From contig OZ199839.1 of NCBI GenBank assembly GCA_964304625.1, positions 558,001 through 622,000 on the forward strand: a stretch of DNA of 64,000 bases, written 5' to 3'. Under the pieces are notes generated by a model, which made no database searches, had not been told where the DNA came from, and saw only the letters and a program-made list of their open reading frames with translations. Positions 48,303 through 61,198 of the stretch are shown piece by piece; within the stretch, counting starts at the first letter, position 1; each line of letters starts with the position of its first letter. The stretch is from Kudoa neothunni (lineage: Eukaryota; Cnidaria). Made by a program: the position numbers and the translations under genes.

Positions 48303-49427
48303 TTTAAATAAAAATTTCATCAAAATTAAATTTAAAAAAAAATAATTTCAATGATCTTAATGCCCTAAATTTAAACTGTCTAAAATCAAAACGTATTAAA
48401 ATTAGCCATATTAATTAGAATAAAAAAACAAACAAGTACATCCAAAATAAAAAAAAAAGGTTGAAAATTTATGAAAATTATTATTTTAAGGATTTTTTCT
48501 GGTATTTTTTGACGGTTTCATTTAATTTTTTTAAAATTTGTTGCGGATTTTGATCAGGAAGTTCAAGCATTTGCTCGTTACCATACTCTAAATCACATAT
48601 TATCGAATAGAATGGAACGCAATTAGTTTTCATGACTGGATACCAAATCTTATATACAGCTTTGGTTCAACATTTTGGCACTCTCTCACCAGTATCGGCA
48701 GAGTATTATTGGCACTTTTAAGTGGGATGTAAAATTGTTTCACAAATTGCCTGCGATAGTTCATGGTAAGTAATTAATCAATCAATCACCAAGCTCTATA
48801 CCTAAGCCCCTCGCTAGTTTTTGAATATTGACACATGTGGAGACGAAGTTCTTTGACGTAATTAGGGAATTTGCCAAGCGACATGAAAACTGTAACTTAA
48901 ATTTATGGATTAACTTAATGTCAGCGCACATTAATTCGAAACAGTGTGTTTGAATTTTTCTAGTATAGGAATCATGTGACCATAAATAAGATACAGATTT
49001 TGTTGAAATTATTCTATTAAATGTTAGCTTTCTTACCTTTTATGCAATAATTTTTGCCAGATAATGCCTAATAACAAAATTTCACTACATGAGAAAAAAT
49101 ATATTTTCTATTCGTTTGTTGCAACACCCCCAAAATAAATACAAGTGAAGAGTTGAAATTACTAAGATTTGAGAAATAAAAAAAGTTATTGTATGATTAT
49201 TAAATTAGCCATGGAATCAAATTGTCGCCAATGTTGTTAGATAGTCGAAGGAATTTTAATCTGCTCTCCAAGTTTCACTTATTATATTAATAGCTGAGAA
49301 CATAAAGAAGACTTCGAGCGAAGTACCTTGGCTCCCTTTTCATATATTTTTATCATTACATTTCGTAATCGGGAAGATTGTGTTATTAACTACTTTTAAT
49401 GGTAAAATTAAAAAAATTTGTCCAATT
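48303..49427. other. No gene seen
   Basis: AT-rich spacer between two transposons. No coding pattern recognised. Confidence 0.45.
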
Positions 49428-50287
49428 TTAACCCTCTAAAGTTTAAAGACCTTGGAATCAATTTGACCCCAAATCGAAATTAACGAGATCATATCTTTAT
49501 TTCTAATTTCCATTAACTCACTTAAATTTATGTATTCTCTTAAATTGTTATAAGGTATATTTATTCAAGTTTTAACTAGAAATAAAAATGAGAAGTCAAC
49601 ATACAAAATTTTTATCTTCCAAAAACCTTGGGTCAATTAGACCCAAATTTATTTTCAACAATTTATCAAAAAAAATCTATATAGTTAAACAACGGAATAT
49701 TTTCAAAATCTATTGGTTATATTCTGAGTAAAACAGTGGTAAATGTAACAGATAATCCCATTTAATCTGATACGTGTTATTTCGGTGAAAACTCGCACCC
49801 CGTCGCGTAATTAGCTTAATTCTGAGGTTCACACTTTTACAATAAAAAATAACAACAATTAATTTTTCACCAATTAAAACATTTAACCTTTTTTTAAAAA
49901 CGTAAATTTTTGTTCTACATTATTTCGAACAGTTACAACATCTATTCGCTGAATGGGTTTGACAATAAAAACCAAGACAATTTGTACAACGTGCTGAGGT
50001 TTTTTTATCATTTCCTCGCGGACAAAAATTACGACGAGGTCTTTTCTCCTTTGTTTATTTTAATGATGTTGGTATCGAATTCGATAATTTTCATTTAATG
50101 ATTCTTATGTTATCGTTATGTTTGTCTAGAAATGGTTGATAGAGAGCATCGGCCAATTCTTCCAAGAAAATGCGCCGTAGTTTATTTTTATTTTAAAAAA
50201 ATGTTTTTTATAATACAAACGAATTTACCAATGATAAATCCAACATGTTAAAGAAAACAATCATTGATCATCTTCTATTGGATCTAC

Positions 50288-51546
50288 TTACAGTGACAGA
50301 TGCCAACATTCTATTCTATCAACTGAATCGACACCACCTTTCGCTTTATTATAGTTAACGATAACTTCGGGTTTTTTGATAGTGTCGTTCGTTATATCCA
50401 TATTTGTCGTTCCAGTTGATAACAAAATGACAGATTTATTTTTCTTATTTACATACGACGTTAGCACGAATTTTTCGTAAAATAGAAGAGTCATATTGAA
50501 TAACTCCTCTTTTGGATGGAAGAGCACACGTTGGAATGTCTCTTTTATTGTGGCGTATTGTACCCAAATACGTTAGACGTTTACGTAACAACTTTGATGC
50601 GAGTGGGAGAGATGGAAAAAAGGTGTCTGTTATAATATTTCCTCTTAAATCGAATAATAGTTCAGACAATGCCATGACTATAGTTTCCTCAACATTTGAA
50701 TTACGGACGTTGTCAATCCCATTTTTCTGAGATACGGTGAAACATTTAAACATATTTTTCAATTGGGTCAACAAACAGAAAAAATTTAATCCCATACTTA
50801 GCCAGTTTTAGAGGCATATACTGTCCAAATGGACATTTACCTCTAAAAGCGACAAATTGCTCGTCTATGGTAACATCTTGGTTAGGATGAAAATATTGCG
50901 GTAACTGTTTCACCCACATTTACCATAAACTGCGGATTGAACAAAATTTATCTCTCTCTTCTTCCTGCTCTTGTCCTATAATCATCAAAACAAGAGCTCT
51001 GGTGATTTTTTTAGATCTATGATTCGAACAAATTTTTCATAAAATTTCACTGCCTTGGGCTAAACTAAAGAGTTTCTCTGTATCCTTATGTTCAGCCATG
51101 AGGATGAGGATACCCAAACATCCATGTAACTCAACAATATCAACTTCGGGCCAGTCGTCTTCAGAATAATTCCTTCCAAATAAATTGGTCGACTCAAATA
51201 TTTTTTCACAGATGGTTTTTGTAAAAATTATAAAAAAACAATCTACAAGATTTTTTACATGTTGTATACAATATGCCGCCACACCGGGATAGGAATTCAT
51301 AATATTTTCGGCCGCAGTTTGAGATGGTGCAGGTTGTTTGACACTCCAAACAGTTCCATCTATGCCGATAGTTGGATTTCCAGTTACATCGACTGCTAAG
51401 GATTCCTTCGAAGATTCGGATACAAAGTCATCAAATTCATTTCCTGGTGATAGTAAGTCTTCACTATATATCTCAGATTCGCTCAGTGATAATTTCCAAA
51501 TACAATCGCGTGTGCGTATGTACAGTATTTCACAATCAAACTGCAA
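50288..51546 (-). pseudogene. piggyBac transposase remnant (second copy)
   Basis: Parts in order on the minus strand: an acidic N-terminal region with SESEIYSEDLLSPGNEFDDF; MNSYPGVAAYCIQHVKNLVD; ELHGCLGILILMAEHKD (the conserved ELxxFLGILILM segment); later RKRLTYLGTIRHNKRDIP; and finally KKPEVIVNYNKAKGGVDSVD, equivalent to the IxxYNxTKGGVDxxD of piggyBac. The segments lie in different frames with several breaks, so it is inactive. It is related to the copy at 7117-8679. Confidence 0.78.
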
Positions 51547-51813
51547 GCTGTCAGTGCATGTGGCACTTATGCCCGATCAAGATACAAACATGCTCAACCA
51601 ATGTGTAATCATGTTAAATAAGGTGAAGAAAACTATAAAACTGAATAGAATTTAAAATAATCATTTAATAATATAATTTTTTATTTATTTTTTCGCGATC
51701 AAACTAAAATATAAGATTTCGAATGCTGAATATAGAGTTGACAATTAGCTTCAAACATTACATTTTGGCTCAAATCAATACATGTCCAGCGAATCTTATT
51801 GGGTTTTTGTTGT

Positions 51814-51999
51814 CTATATTTTTACTTCAGATTTTAATGAACTGTAAACTTCCTCAATTTGATTGAGGAACGTGGGAATAAGATGACGTAACACCATGTT
51901 TCCTCGATAATAAGGCCTAGCAGTATTTTTAGTGGGAATTTTAAATAACACCTGGCCTTGTTTCAGAATCAGAGTATCTCGATATTGATTATTCGACAT
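51814..51999 (-). CDS. Small open frame inside the second piggyBac (61 aa)
   Basis: ATG-initiated MSNNQYRDTLILKQGQVLFK, continuing PTKNTARPYYRGNMVLRHLI and ending SLKSEVKI. It is on the transposase strand, upstream of it. Composition is protein-like and the frame is intact while the transposase is broken. No homology recognised. It could be an accessory exon of the element, a captured host exon, or chance. Confidence 0.3.
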   Translation of the reverse strand: MSNNQYRDTLILKQGQVLFKIPTKNTARPYYRGNMVLRHLIPTFLNQIEEVYSSLKSEVKI

Positions 52000-53251
52000 T
52001 GTTATAATTAAAGCCTATTAATTATAAAAATAATGAATAATTACGTTTTTTATGTACAAATTTGAAAGTTATTATTATTCTTTAAAAATAAAACACCCTA
52101 TTTGGACACAAATATATTTTTGCAATAATATCAAAAATTTTAATGGTTTGTTTTATGTTTACATTCTCAATAATCCCTCATTATTTTTCTCTTATACCTT
52201 AGGTTTATATTAAACTTATCAATAATTTCACAGACATCGATAACGTTTGTGTTAAGATAAATTTTCACTATAAAAACTCAATCTACATTAATTTTGTTGA
52301 TAGTTATATAAGATCACAATCTTTTGAATTCTGTCAGAAATTTAAGGAATAATTCGAAAACAAAACCTAGTAGTTATTTATTGTGTAAAATTAATATAAG
52401 ACAGGGTCTTATATTCCAGGAAACGAGGTAGTAATCTGAGCCCGTTATTCTGCAGGATGCTCCTCACATCGTTTATTTTAAGGAAAGCCACATTACCCAT
52501 AATTAATAAAAACTTGTTGCTGTCTGAAATCGATTGTCAACGCTATATTCAACACAAGTCAAATCTTGCATTTCAGTTTGTGTGCGAAGAAAATAAATAA
52601 ACAATTATATTATTTAATAATCTTTTTTAAATTTTATTCAGTTTCATAATTTTCTCTACCTTTATTTGACATGATTGCACCTTGATTAGACATGTTTGCA
52701 TCTTGATCATGAAATACTGTAATAAAATTAAAAAACACGTTTCTTAGGGATGTAATACAATTTAACGTAATATCAGAATTTTTAAATGCAAGAATTATTA
52801 ATTTAATATGAACATGTAATTTTATCCATTATTTCACACAAAATAAAATATAAACAATAATATTTAATTTACGATGCTACGTGAGGCAAGCCCGAAATGA
52901 AGCGTAAAGGATTAAGTGGGATTATCTGCTATATTTTCCACTGTTTTACTCGAATTATTGTCGATAGATTTGTAAAATACTTTGTCGTTTCAGTATTTAG
53001 ATTTTATTCGATAGATTAATAGAACTGAATCTGAGGCCTAATTGACTCCAAGGTCTTTGGAAGGTGGTTGTGTTTTGGTGTTTAGAAGGTTAAGAGAAAA
53101 ATTTTAAACGCGACAATAACTTAGCCATTTCGCACTTTTAAGTTTTATCACAAATAAGTTACGTTTTCTAGATATGCGTTGTAATGATTCTCGTTAGACA
53201 AAAGACAGTATAATGTCGAACTAAATAACAATTATTATCCAGTAATGCAGA

Positions 53252-54540
53252 TCAAGTGTAAATTTTAAATAATGGTTTCCAATTAGCAAGATAATCCTTA
53301 TAGGCATCAACGAGATCAACATTAATTTCCGTGAACAACATATTTTCTTTAATCGATATTATCTTGTATTTGGCATTGTTTAATCCAGATTTATCACCCC
53401 GACCCTTAATATATTCCAAAATCCGTTCTCTTAGAATAAAAATTAATAATGGTCCGAATCTTAAACTACTACTTTAAGGGATTTTCTTTACTGTGCCTGG
53501 TATGATGATACACATTATCAGTGTAACGTGTTAACCAAGGCTTTTTCCTGTATAATTCCAATCCATTAAAGATAATCCTAAAATTGGGTTAACTACACAT
53601 AGGTTAAAATAACACTGAATACCGGTTGTATAAATCGTCATCTTCGGCGCCCCACCCCCAGAACACGTTCGCAAATCCATTCACTTTTTCAAAGTGCTCC
53701 CGTGACATTGATGATACACCGCCAAAATATTCTTTATAATAAATTCTAAATATCGTCTCAACCGAATATTTTAGTACAAATTAAATACTCATAATTATTT
53801 GATTTAATATTTTGAGCCAAGTGTTCAGGTGAATGAGAACAATCGTATCGATTAAATTCACTTTCCGGTAAAAGATCAATATCAGAAAATACAAAGCATT
53901 CATATTTGTCTTTTTTTAAACTCTCGGAAAACCCCGAATTCAATAATAAGGCCCTGTTGAATGGGGAATCGTCACTCTAAGTGGTTTCATTAAAATCAGA
54001 CTCTATCCGTATCCCCCCTGGAAATATGTACTTGGTTCACTAAAAAAATTCTATAGTTTAAATTTTGCTTCAACAGGAATGGATGCATATGTCTTAAAAA
54101 GACTCCTATTTGTTTTGGCCTGTTTTTATATGGAACAATAATAGCCACCTATTCCACTAACTTCAGATATGATTCAATGTTTCTGTGATACCTTTTCCCT
54201 GCCGCAGTCGCTATTTTCTAAAATACCTTCCTCATTTATCTTACTTTGATATTTATTTTGAAGCAATTTTTCCACATTATCAATACTAATGTCTGTCAGA
54301 TTTACATGTATAGAATTATCTAAAGGAGTGTAAAAATAATTTCAACCGAGATTTCACATAGTTTTTGGTGGGGACATTTTTGTCTGGATGTATTTACATT
54401 TTCCTCTATAAATATTAAATCTTGAAATTAAAGTGATGTGAAAAATAATGTTACTCAATCTTATAAAAAACTTCAGTACGAAAATAAATAAAATAACTAG
54501 AACACAAAACAAGAATATATATTTTTTTACGACTTTTAAC
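53252..54540 (-). CDS. Beta-1,4-galactosyltransferase, copy 1 (GT7 family)
   Basis: The spliced reading contains CPHQKLC, SDCGREK|VAIIVPYKNR, FLRHMHPFLLKQ, NYRIFLVNQ, PFNRALLLNSGF, ECFVFSDIDLLPESEFNRYDC (DxD metal site), EYFGGVSSMSREHFEKVNGF, WGWGAEDDDLYNR (catalytic, family WGWGxEDD) and RYTDNVYHHTRHSKENPLK, ending LANWKPLFKIYT at 53252. It transfers galactose from UDP-Gal to N-acetylglucosamine or xylose/glucose acceptors in the Golgi. At the 5' end a frame with KSRKKIYILVLCSSYFIYF (near 54480-54538) joined by a 59-nt intron would be the expected type II signal anchor; the start codon was not found. At least seven introns of about 37-60 nt. Family members named B4GALT1-7 cannot be told apart here. 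All catalytic residues are present. Confidence 0.85.
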
Positions 54541-56176
54541 TAAACCAAACCTTTTAAAATGATTTCAATCATAAAAATTCAATACTTTACACCGAAACCA
54601 CGAAACCATATCCTAACCCGATAATACCTTAAGAGTACTCACAGTAGTATCGATGTTTCTCGTTATTACAAATATATATAATATCGGTTCGGAGGGGATT
54701 GAAAGATAAGATAAAGTGATTATGTGTGATTTTCAAGTCTCCTAAGTCAAAAAACTCACTTAAAGGATCGAATAAACTGTTCTCGAACCAAATTTAATAT
54801 AATATTTTAATATCTTACGTTTATTCGTGGGATTATTTCCGCACGGAGTTGTAAAGGCGCTCATAAACTTTAACCAATTTTAATTAGATCTTATTTATTA
54901 TTAATTGGAATGAAATTTAAAGTTCCGCCCAGGATCTAAAATATTTTTGTTTTATAAATGGAGGGGACTATTGGCACGATAAATAATATTCAGGTGTCAT
55001 TAGTTTTGATTATATTTAATTATTTCTGACCTTTGAGAGTGAAGCGTGTGAGCTATAAATAATTATATATAACGGATTCTAAAAAAATAATCTGCATATA
55101 GTTTGTGAGTAAGAATTTCGGGGGTTAAAAGTTTCTATTGCACAGCTGTACCCCCCGTTTAGTATTAAAATTTATCGTGCTAATAACCTCTTCGTTTAAA
55201 TGTATATTAAAGCTGCTTAATAATTACAAAAATATTTCAAGTTAACTGATGGAAAAGTTTCGGCCAAAATTTATTTAAATTACCAGACTTTTAAGGGTTG
55301 AACTGCAGAACAGTGGGAGCATTTTCCGATTTAAGATCATAATTAGTTGGGACATTAATTCTACACTTTCAAATCCAGTTAGTATGACATTTGTTGAGAA
55401 TTTAAAAGTAGTACTGACTTAATTTCATTCCCAAAATTATTTTCGAGTACAATAATATGCATTTGTTACAATTAATCAGCTAATGCTCGTATTAAAGATG
55501 AATTTCTTATTCTTGTAGACAAGGAATTGCTACAGTAGGCAATCGCTAAGGATGGACTGTAACAATCTTTCAAAATCAGAATCATCTAACTTAGGTTTAA
55601 GAATTCATAAAGTTTGCTTTAATAGATCTTTTACTTGGTATGGCGTGTTGAAGTGATTGCGATGGATTGGCAGATCAACATTAATAGATTATAGCCACTA
55701 TTATTGAGTATTGAGTGCCGACAGTAACCACCTATTCGTGACAAAACGCTGACAAATACGAAAAATTAAAATAATTAGAAGGTTCGTTTTTGTTTGTGGT
55801 CGCTGATTCGGATTGCAGTCACCATTCAGAATTTTGACCGTGATTAAACCTATATTTAACGTTCTTATTTGTTTTCGATGAATTTGAGCGTAAAACCCCC
55901 TAAAATTTGGTTCTCAAATGCCAATTGAACTCAATTCTTTTACTGCTTCATGCCATCCATCTGAAATGTTTTCAAGATGTAAATTACTATGGGGCAATTG
56001 CCTTGCAATCATTTCGGACTCATTTATTTATATTAAGAAATTTTGTAAAAATATTAATTTTTTCAATAAAACTTAATATTAAATGAATTGTCATCAAATA
56101 CCAAATACAGCAATATCTAATTTTATTTACTACTAGTATATTAAATAAATTAAAGACATTTTAGTTGTTTATCTTT
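54541..56176. other. No gene recognised
   Basis: AT-rich spacer between the two galactosyltransferase genes. It probably holds the promoter and missing first exon of copy 1, which I could not identify. Confidence 0.4.
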
Positions 56177-57395
56177 TTAAGTAGATAGTATTGCTTTCAA
56201 TATGGGTTCCCAATTGTTGAGGTAATCTATGAAAGCGGGGGTAAGGTCGACATTGATCTCAGTGTACAGCATATATTCATTCACCGACCAGAGTTTGTAT
56301 ATGACATTATTTAATCCGGATTTTTGCTTTAGAATTTTTAATTTGTTGATTATTTTGACTCTATATGATAATTGATATTGTCTATTGATGAGATATCTTT
56401 TAGTTACCTTAGCGGATTTTTGCCACTAGTTCTAGAATGATATTTCACATTATCGGTGTAGCGTGTTATTGATGGATGTTTTCGGTAAAGCGGCAGCCCA
56501 TGAGAAGTGATACTAAATCAGTTTATTTCTATTGAGATGTCACAGGGATCGTTACCGGTTGTATAAATCGTCATCTTCGGCGCCCCAACCCCAGTAAACA
56601 TTTGCGTATCCATTAACCTTTTCAAAGTGTTCCCGCGACAACGACGACACGCCGCCGAAAAGTGTATCATAGATATTTCTTTATATTTTAAAAAATTTTC
56701 TAATTACCATAGAAAAACTACTTGTAATTATAAGATTTAATATTTTGGGCCAAATGTTCCGGTGAATGGGAACAATCATAACGATTGAATTCGTTCTCAG
56801 GTAATAGATCAATGTCTGAAAACACAAAGCAATCATAATTGTTCAGTTTTAAACTCTCAACAAATCCCACATTTAACAACAAAGCTCTGTTGAAGGGACG
56901 ATCATCTGTCTATTATTCACCATTAAATTCAACCATTGAGTTATATCTGAAAATACTTGATTAACCAAGAAAATTCTATAATTAGTGTCCTGTTTCTGTA
57001 GGAATGGATGCATGTGTCGTAAAAACACTCCTAGTTGATTTATTCGATTCTTATATGGAACAATAATAGCCACCTAACCTTTTTAAAGTTTCTCCATTAA
57101 AATTGTTATTACCTTTTCTCTGCCACAGTCGTTATTTTCCAATATTCCCTTTGAGTTTATTTTTTGTTTATATTTTATTTTAAATAAATTTTCCACCTCT
57201 TTAACGGTGACATCCTCCAAGTTTACTGGGATTGAGCACCCTAGGATGTAATATATTAAATATGCCAAAATATTTTGTACGCAATTCTTGTTCGGGACAA
57301 TTTTGTTTTATGGGTTGTTGGGCTTCATAAAATTCTTCAATTTCTTCTATATGTAATATTAACACTATTGCATCTTGTTCTATAACCAGATTCAT
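56177..57395 (-). CDS. Beta-1,4-galactosyltransferase, copy 2 (GT7 family)
   Basis: Paralogue of copy 1 with the same intron positions. Exons, roughly: up to 57281, 57241-57114, 57074-56958, 56910-56723, 56679-56557, 56513-56409 and 56361-56177; introns are 39-47 nt. Motifs: NCPEQEL, NDCGREK|VAIIVPYKNR, FLRHMHPFLQKQ, NYRIFLVNQ, PFNRALLLNVGF, DCFVFSDIDLLPENEFNRYDC, LFGGVSSLSREHFEKVNGYA, VYWGWGAEDDDLYNR, RYTDNVKYHSRTSGKNPLR, and the C-terminal MLYTEINVDLTPAFIDYL. The first exon shown begins at ATG 57395, but homology to copy 1 suggests that the true start and membrane anchor lie in an upstream exon not found. AATAAA occurs about 50 nt past the stop. Enzymatically it looks intact. Confidence 0.86.
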
Positions 57396-59600
57396 CCAAG
57401 GCGGCTAATTCAGAAAGCCATCCCTCGCCAAATACATAAAATAGAATTATGCACCATTTTAAATAATGGCGGTTTAGCTAAAAATTTTAATGTAGTTTAT
57501 TTCTATGCGTGAAAAATTATGATTACTATGCTATTAGTTGAGATGGTCATTCTTTAACTTTTATAAATTTTTTGGAAATCGATATAATCGTAATTGTATC
57601 ACAAAATTATTTGTGACAAAAATTATATCATTAGATACTGTTAATACAATTTTCTCTGCTAATCATGTTCTTAGCTCAACAAAGTAGACTTTCTAAACAA
57701 CAACAAACATAGTCTATCCAACCATACAATATACTGTCTATGCATAATAGACTGATTCGGTCGTTACATTTATTAATATATTCATTTTAATTTTATCGTT
57801 TTTCTACAATACGCAGAAAAGAGGTGCTTATATTTGTAACCGGTGCTGAAATTTTTCGGAAGCCTTCATCAGATCAGCCAACATTCGAATACGATCAAAA
57901 TATCATTTTCTATAAAGAAAATAATATTTTTAGTATTAAATGTAATTTAAAATCCATTTAATAGTGGTAGTAATGACTGTAAGCTAATTAATTAGATATA
58001 TCTAATGTAAATGAATATGGAGTTTAGAGAAATAAAACCCTATGAAAAATTGAAACGAATAATTAAAAGTATTAAAAACTTGAAAAACTTTTGATTTTAC
58101 TTCTATATCATAAAATTACGAAATTTAATCTATTAATTTTGTCAAAAAGATATAACATGATGGAGTCTCCAAGGAGTTAAGAGTAAGGTGACATAACGCA
58201 ATAACATAAATTTTCTATTACGTTTTTCTAATTTAAAATTACTCAGAGTTAAATTATATAAGTTTATACGTATACAAAATTTACAAGTAATAAATAATTT
58301 GGGTGGATTCTTTTATCGGATTTCGTAAATTTTTACTTCACCCATTGTGTTTCAATAAAATGTAAAGTTAAAAAAATAAAATAGAGTATTTGATTTGAAT
58401 AAAACATAGATCTATAAATATAACACTCAACTGTGGAATTCTGAGACCAGTTAACTCAATAAAGTCGACTAATTTAATTAAAAAATTCTATACTACTTAT
58501 CAAATAATGTTAGATAGGGATTTATATTGATAAATGTTTTATATATTCATAAATGCAATTTATCAATTATGCAAAAAAACTCACGGTTTGTGTTAGTATC
58601 GCGCGAGAATATCAACTCAACAGTTTGGCTGAATGGAAATAATAGAGAACGTATTATCAATATAGGAGTTTACTAGTATCGTACTAATTATAATAACGAT
58701 GATTAATTAATGTTGGTAGACGTCAATACGCCCAGCTGTTTTGGTGTGATCATACGGACTTTATCGTAATGGTGTCCTTTGGGATCATAATAGTTTGCAA
58801 ATAGGTTCTTTTTGTAAATAGTCAATCAAAGATGCACTTGCATTAGAAAAATAAAAATCGTTTAATGATTAATATCAAATTTTAAACAAGCATTCTAAGA
58901 TAAAGTTAAACTTTAAAATCATAGATAAAATATAACATTTCTATTCAGAAAATTCTCAAGATATTTACGTTAAATATGTGAAATCCTCTTTTGCGATATT
59001 TTGAAAACATAAATGTCTAGTAATATTCTTGGATTTTTGATGAGTAACAATCAGTCAGAATTTTATTTAAGATATGTCGAAAAAAATTTTTTAATTCTAA
59101 GTTTCGTGAGCAGTTATAATATTAAATTTAGTTTCTCAAGCAGCAGTAACCTATCTTATCCGATAGATTACATTCTCATCTACATCTTAGAAAAAATTTT
59201 AAATAATATCAATAAATAATATTAAAATACGTAATTAAACCTAATAGAGTCTATTATCTTATTTATGATGGTTTAAAATGTTTCAATATGTTTGTAGTTC
59301 ATGTAACAAAAGTTTACATAATAAATGTTAAATTATCTTAAAAAATAAGCCATAAAATTATGAAAAACACATAACCCAAATTAGCTAACATGTTTTCGTT
59401 ATGAATTTTTAATAATTAATAAAATAATAAAAACAGATTATACTGAATTAAATTTAATAATAATAATAATATATTCTTATAGGTATCCACGATATTGTGT
59501 AATTTCAGAAAATTCCTAAATAATTGCGCAATTTTCTAATTTAAAAGATAATATTTTATATTTTTCTACATCTCATTATTTTCTGTCAAATCATTGTCAA
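57396..59600. other. No gene recognised; likely 5' region of copy 2
   Basis: AT-rich DNA. A 68-codon frame at 59013-59219 is without homology or splice support. The membrane-anchor exon of the galactosyltransferase is expected here but was not located. Confidence 0.4.
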
Positions 59601-59602
59601 TA

Positions 59603-60525
59603 CAGTCGTACCTCGAAATTGCGTTACTCAATGTTGCGTAGTAGCTCAATATTTCTTTAATTTTTAAATTGATTATAAATTTGGATACAACTAAGTAATA
59701 ATTACATTAGTATCTCGTAAAATACGTGTAAAAATACTTATGAATAAAAAAATTAATATGAAATCGCTCGGTATTGGTATTGCGGAGCAATTCCAGGGTC
59801 CGGAAACCCCGTTTTGATTCGACATTGCGTAGTAAATTTGTCCATACTAAGAATACAGAGGGATATTGACGAAAAATTCAAGATAATCAGTTTTTATAAT
59901 TCAATTAAGTCAATGAGTAGTTCAAAAATGAACAGCCTAGAAATTTGTTCATAGTAATAGAATAGTTATGTTTCGGCAAAAAATACATTCTAAATACCAA
60001 GAACACTCAACTCCCGGTAGAATCTTTTAGATATAAAAAAACATTCCGGCTTCGACATTTCTAACAAACGAAAGCGTAAACGAAGGAAAGACTTTATTAG
60101 TGGTCTAATTTAATAGCGGGCCATGCGCCAGTATCTCTGATGATAAGTGTCAAAAAGAACAGTTAATCGCCAAATATCAACATCTAACGTTAAGGATGCC
60201 TTAAGAAATCTTAGACAAACATTTTTAAGTAAAGATCCAGAAGGTCTGTGATTTACATTAAGTTATGGATCGAAAATCAGATATTTTAAAAGAAAAAAAA
60301 TGCGGATAAAAATGGTAGTGTATTTCTCTAAAGGTAAAACAAAAAATTGAAAAACCTTATCTCCATTATATAAATGAATTTTTGTTTAAAAAGGAGCCAC
60401 TAAATGGTTTAATCTATTTTTTTGTATATTGAACATGCGCGAAACTCCATATTGCGTACTAAGTTGGTAATGCGCCGCAGTAAGTTGGCAGTCCCAATTT
60501 ACTACGCAATACCGAGACACGATTG
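59603..60525 (+). mobile_element. TA-flanked pogo-like element, internally deleted
   Basis: The left end TA|CAGTCGTACCTCGAAATTGC (59603) and right end GCAATACCGAGACACGATTG|TA (60525) are inverted with TA duplication. The end design (CAGTxGTxxCTCG then TTGCGTA) is like that of the element at 15580-17552 (CAGTAGTGCAGGGATATTGCG). A short relic reading DALRNLRQTFLSKDPEGL (near 60185-60245, +) may be a transposase tail. No intact gene. Confidence 0.7.
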
Positions 60526-61150
60526 TAATTCCAAAATTGATGCAATGTTTGCATTACGTTAATGCAGTTACCAATTACGATTTTCTGACGATAATTCTAT
60601 CACTCACATTATTCAAACAAAATTTTACTCTTTGTATCTCCGTTTTTGGGCTTCGCATAAAATATTATTACGGTTTTCGTTAATCAACTGCGCATGTCCA
60701 AAAAAATCATATTTCGTGGAGATTTTTGAATTTGATTCAATCAAAAGAGTACATAATTTTTTTGAATTATTGGCAAAAAAATATGCAATAAAAATTATTT
60801 GTATGATATTAATATATCAGTTTTGCTAAAAACGTTATTTATTTACTCTCAACAAGTTCTATTATCATTCGATTTGAAGTTATGATGACATTATAGCATC
60901 TTTTGTCACAAAATTGGACCGGGAACTTCTGCAAAACTTTAATTAAAATATTACCTCCAGTTAGATTAATATAATACAACATTGCCTTATTATTGGTAGA
61001 TTACAATTTACATTTATTATCTAAAGGGTTTTAGTGACCGAAGAAATTCAGTGTATTCCTGAAAGGGCATAGCATTGAATATTTTCTATCTTTTGATATA
61101 AACATGATAAAACATAGTAACTTTCATTATTTTACTGAATAATTTATAAC

Positions 61151-61198
61151 ATTTATTTTTATATTTATTTTAATATTTATTTTAATATTTATTTTGTT
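61151..61198. repeat. Short AT-rich tandem repeat
   Basis: About four units of TATTTATTTTAA. Simple-sequence repeat with no other signal. Confidence 0.7.

Larger units (their letters stand above)
49432..53089 (-). mobile_element. piggyBac-family transposon with TTAA duplication
   Basis: The left end is TTAA|CCCTCTAAAG (TTAA at 49428) and the right end CTTCTAAA-type AGAAGG|TTAA (TTAA at 53090), as expected for piggyBac. Subterminal inverted copies of AAGACCTTGGAxTCAATT occur at both ends, and a further copy lies near 49620 (AAACCTTGGGTCAATTAGAC). The transposase is on the minus strand at 50288-51546. At 3.66 kb it is longer than typical piggyBac (2.5 kb), and the right third (51660-53000) contains a small intact frame at 51814-51999. 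Confidence 0.82.
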
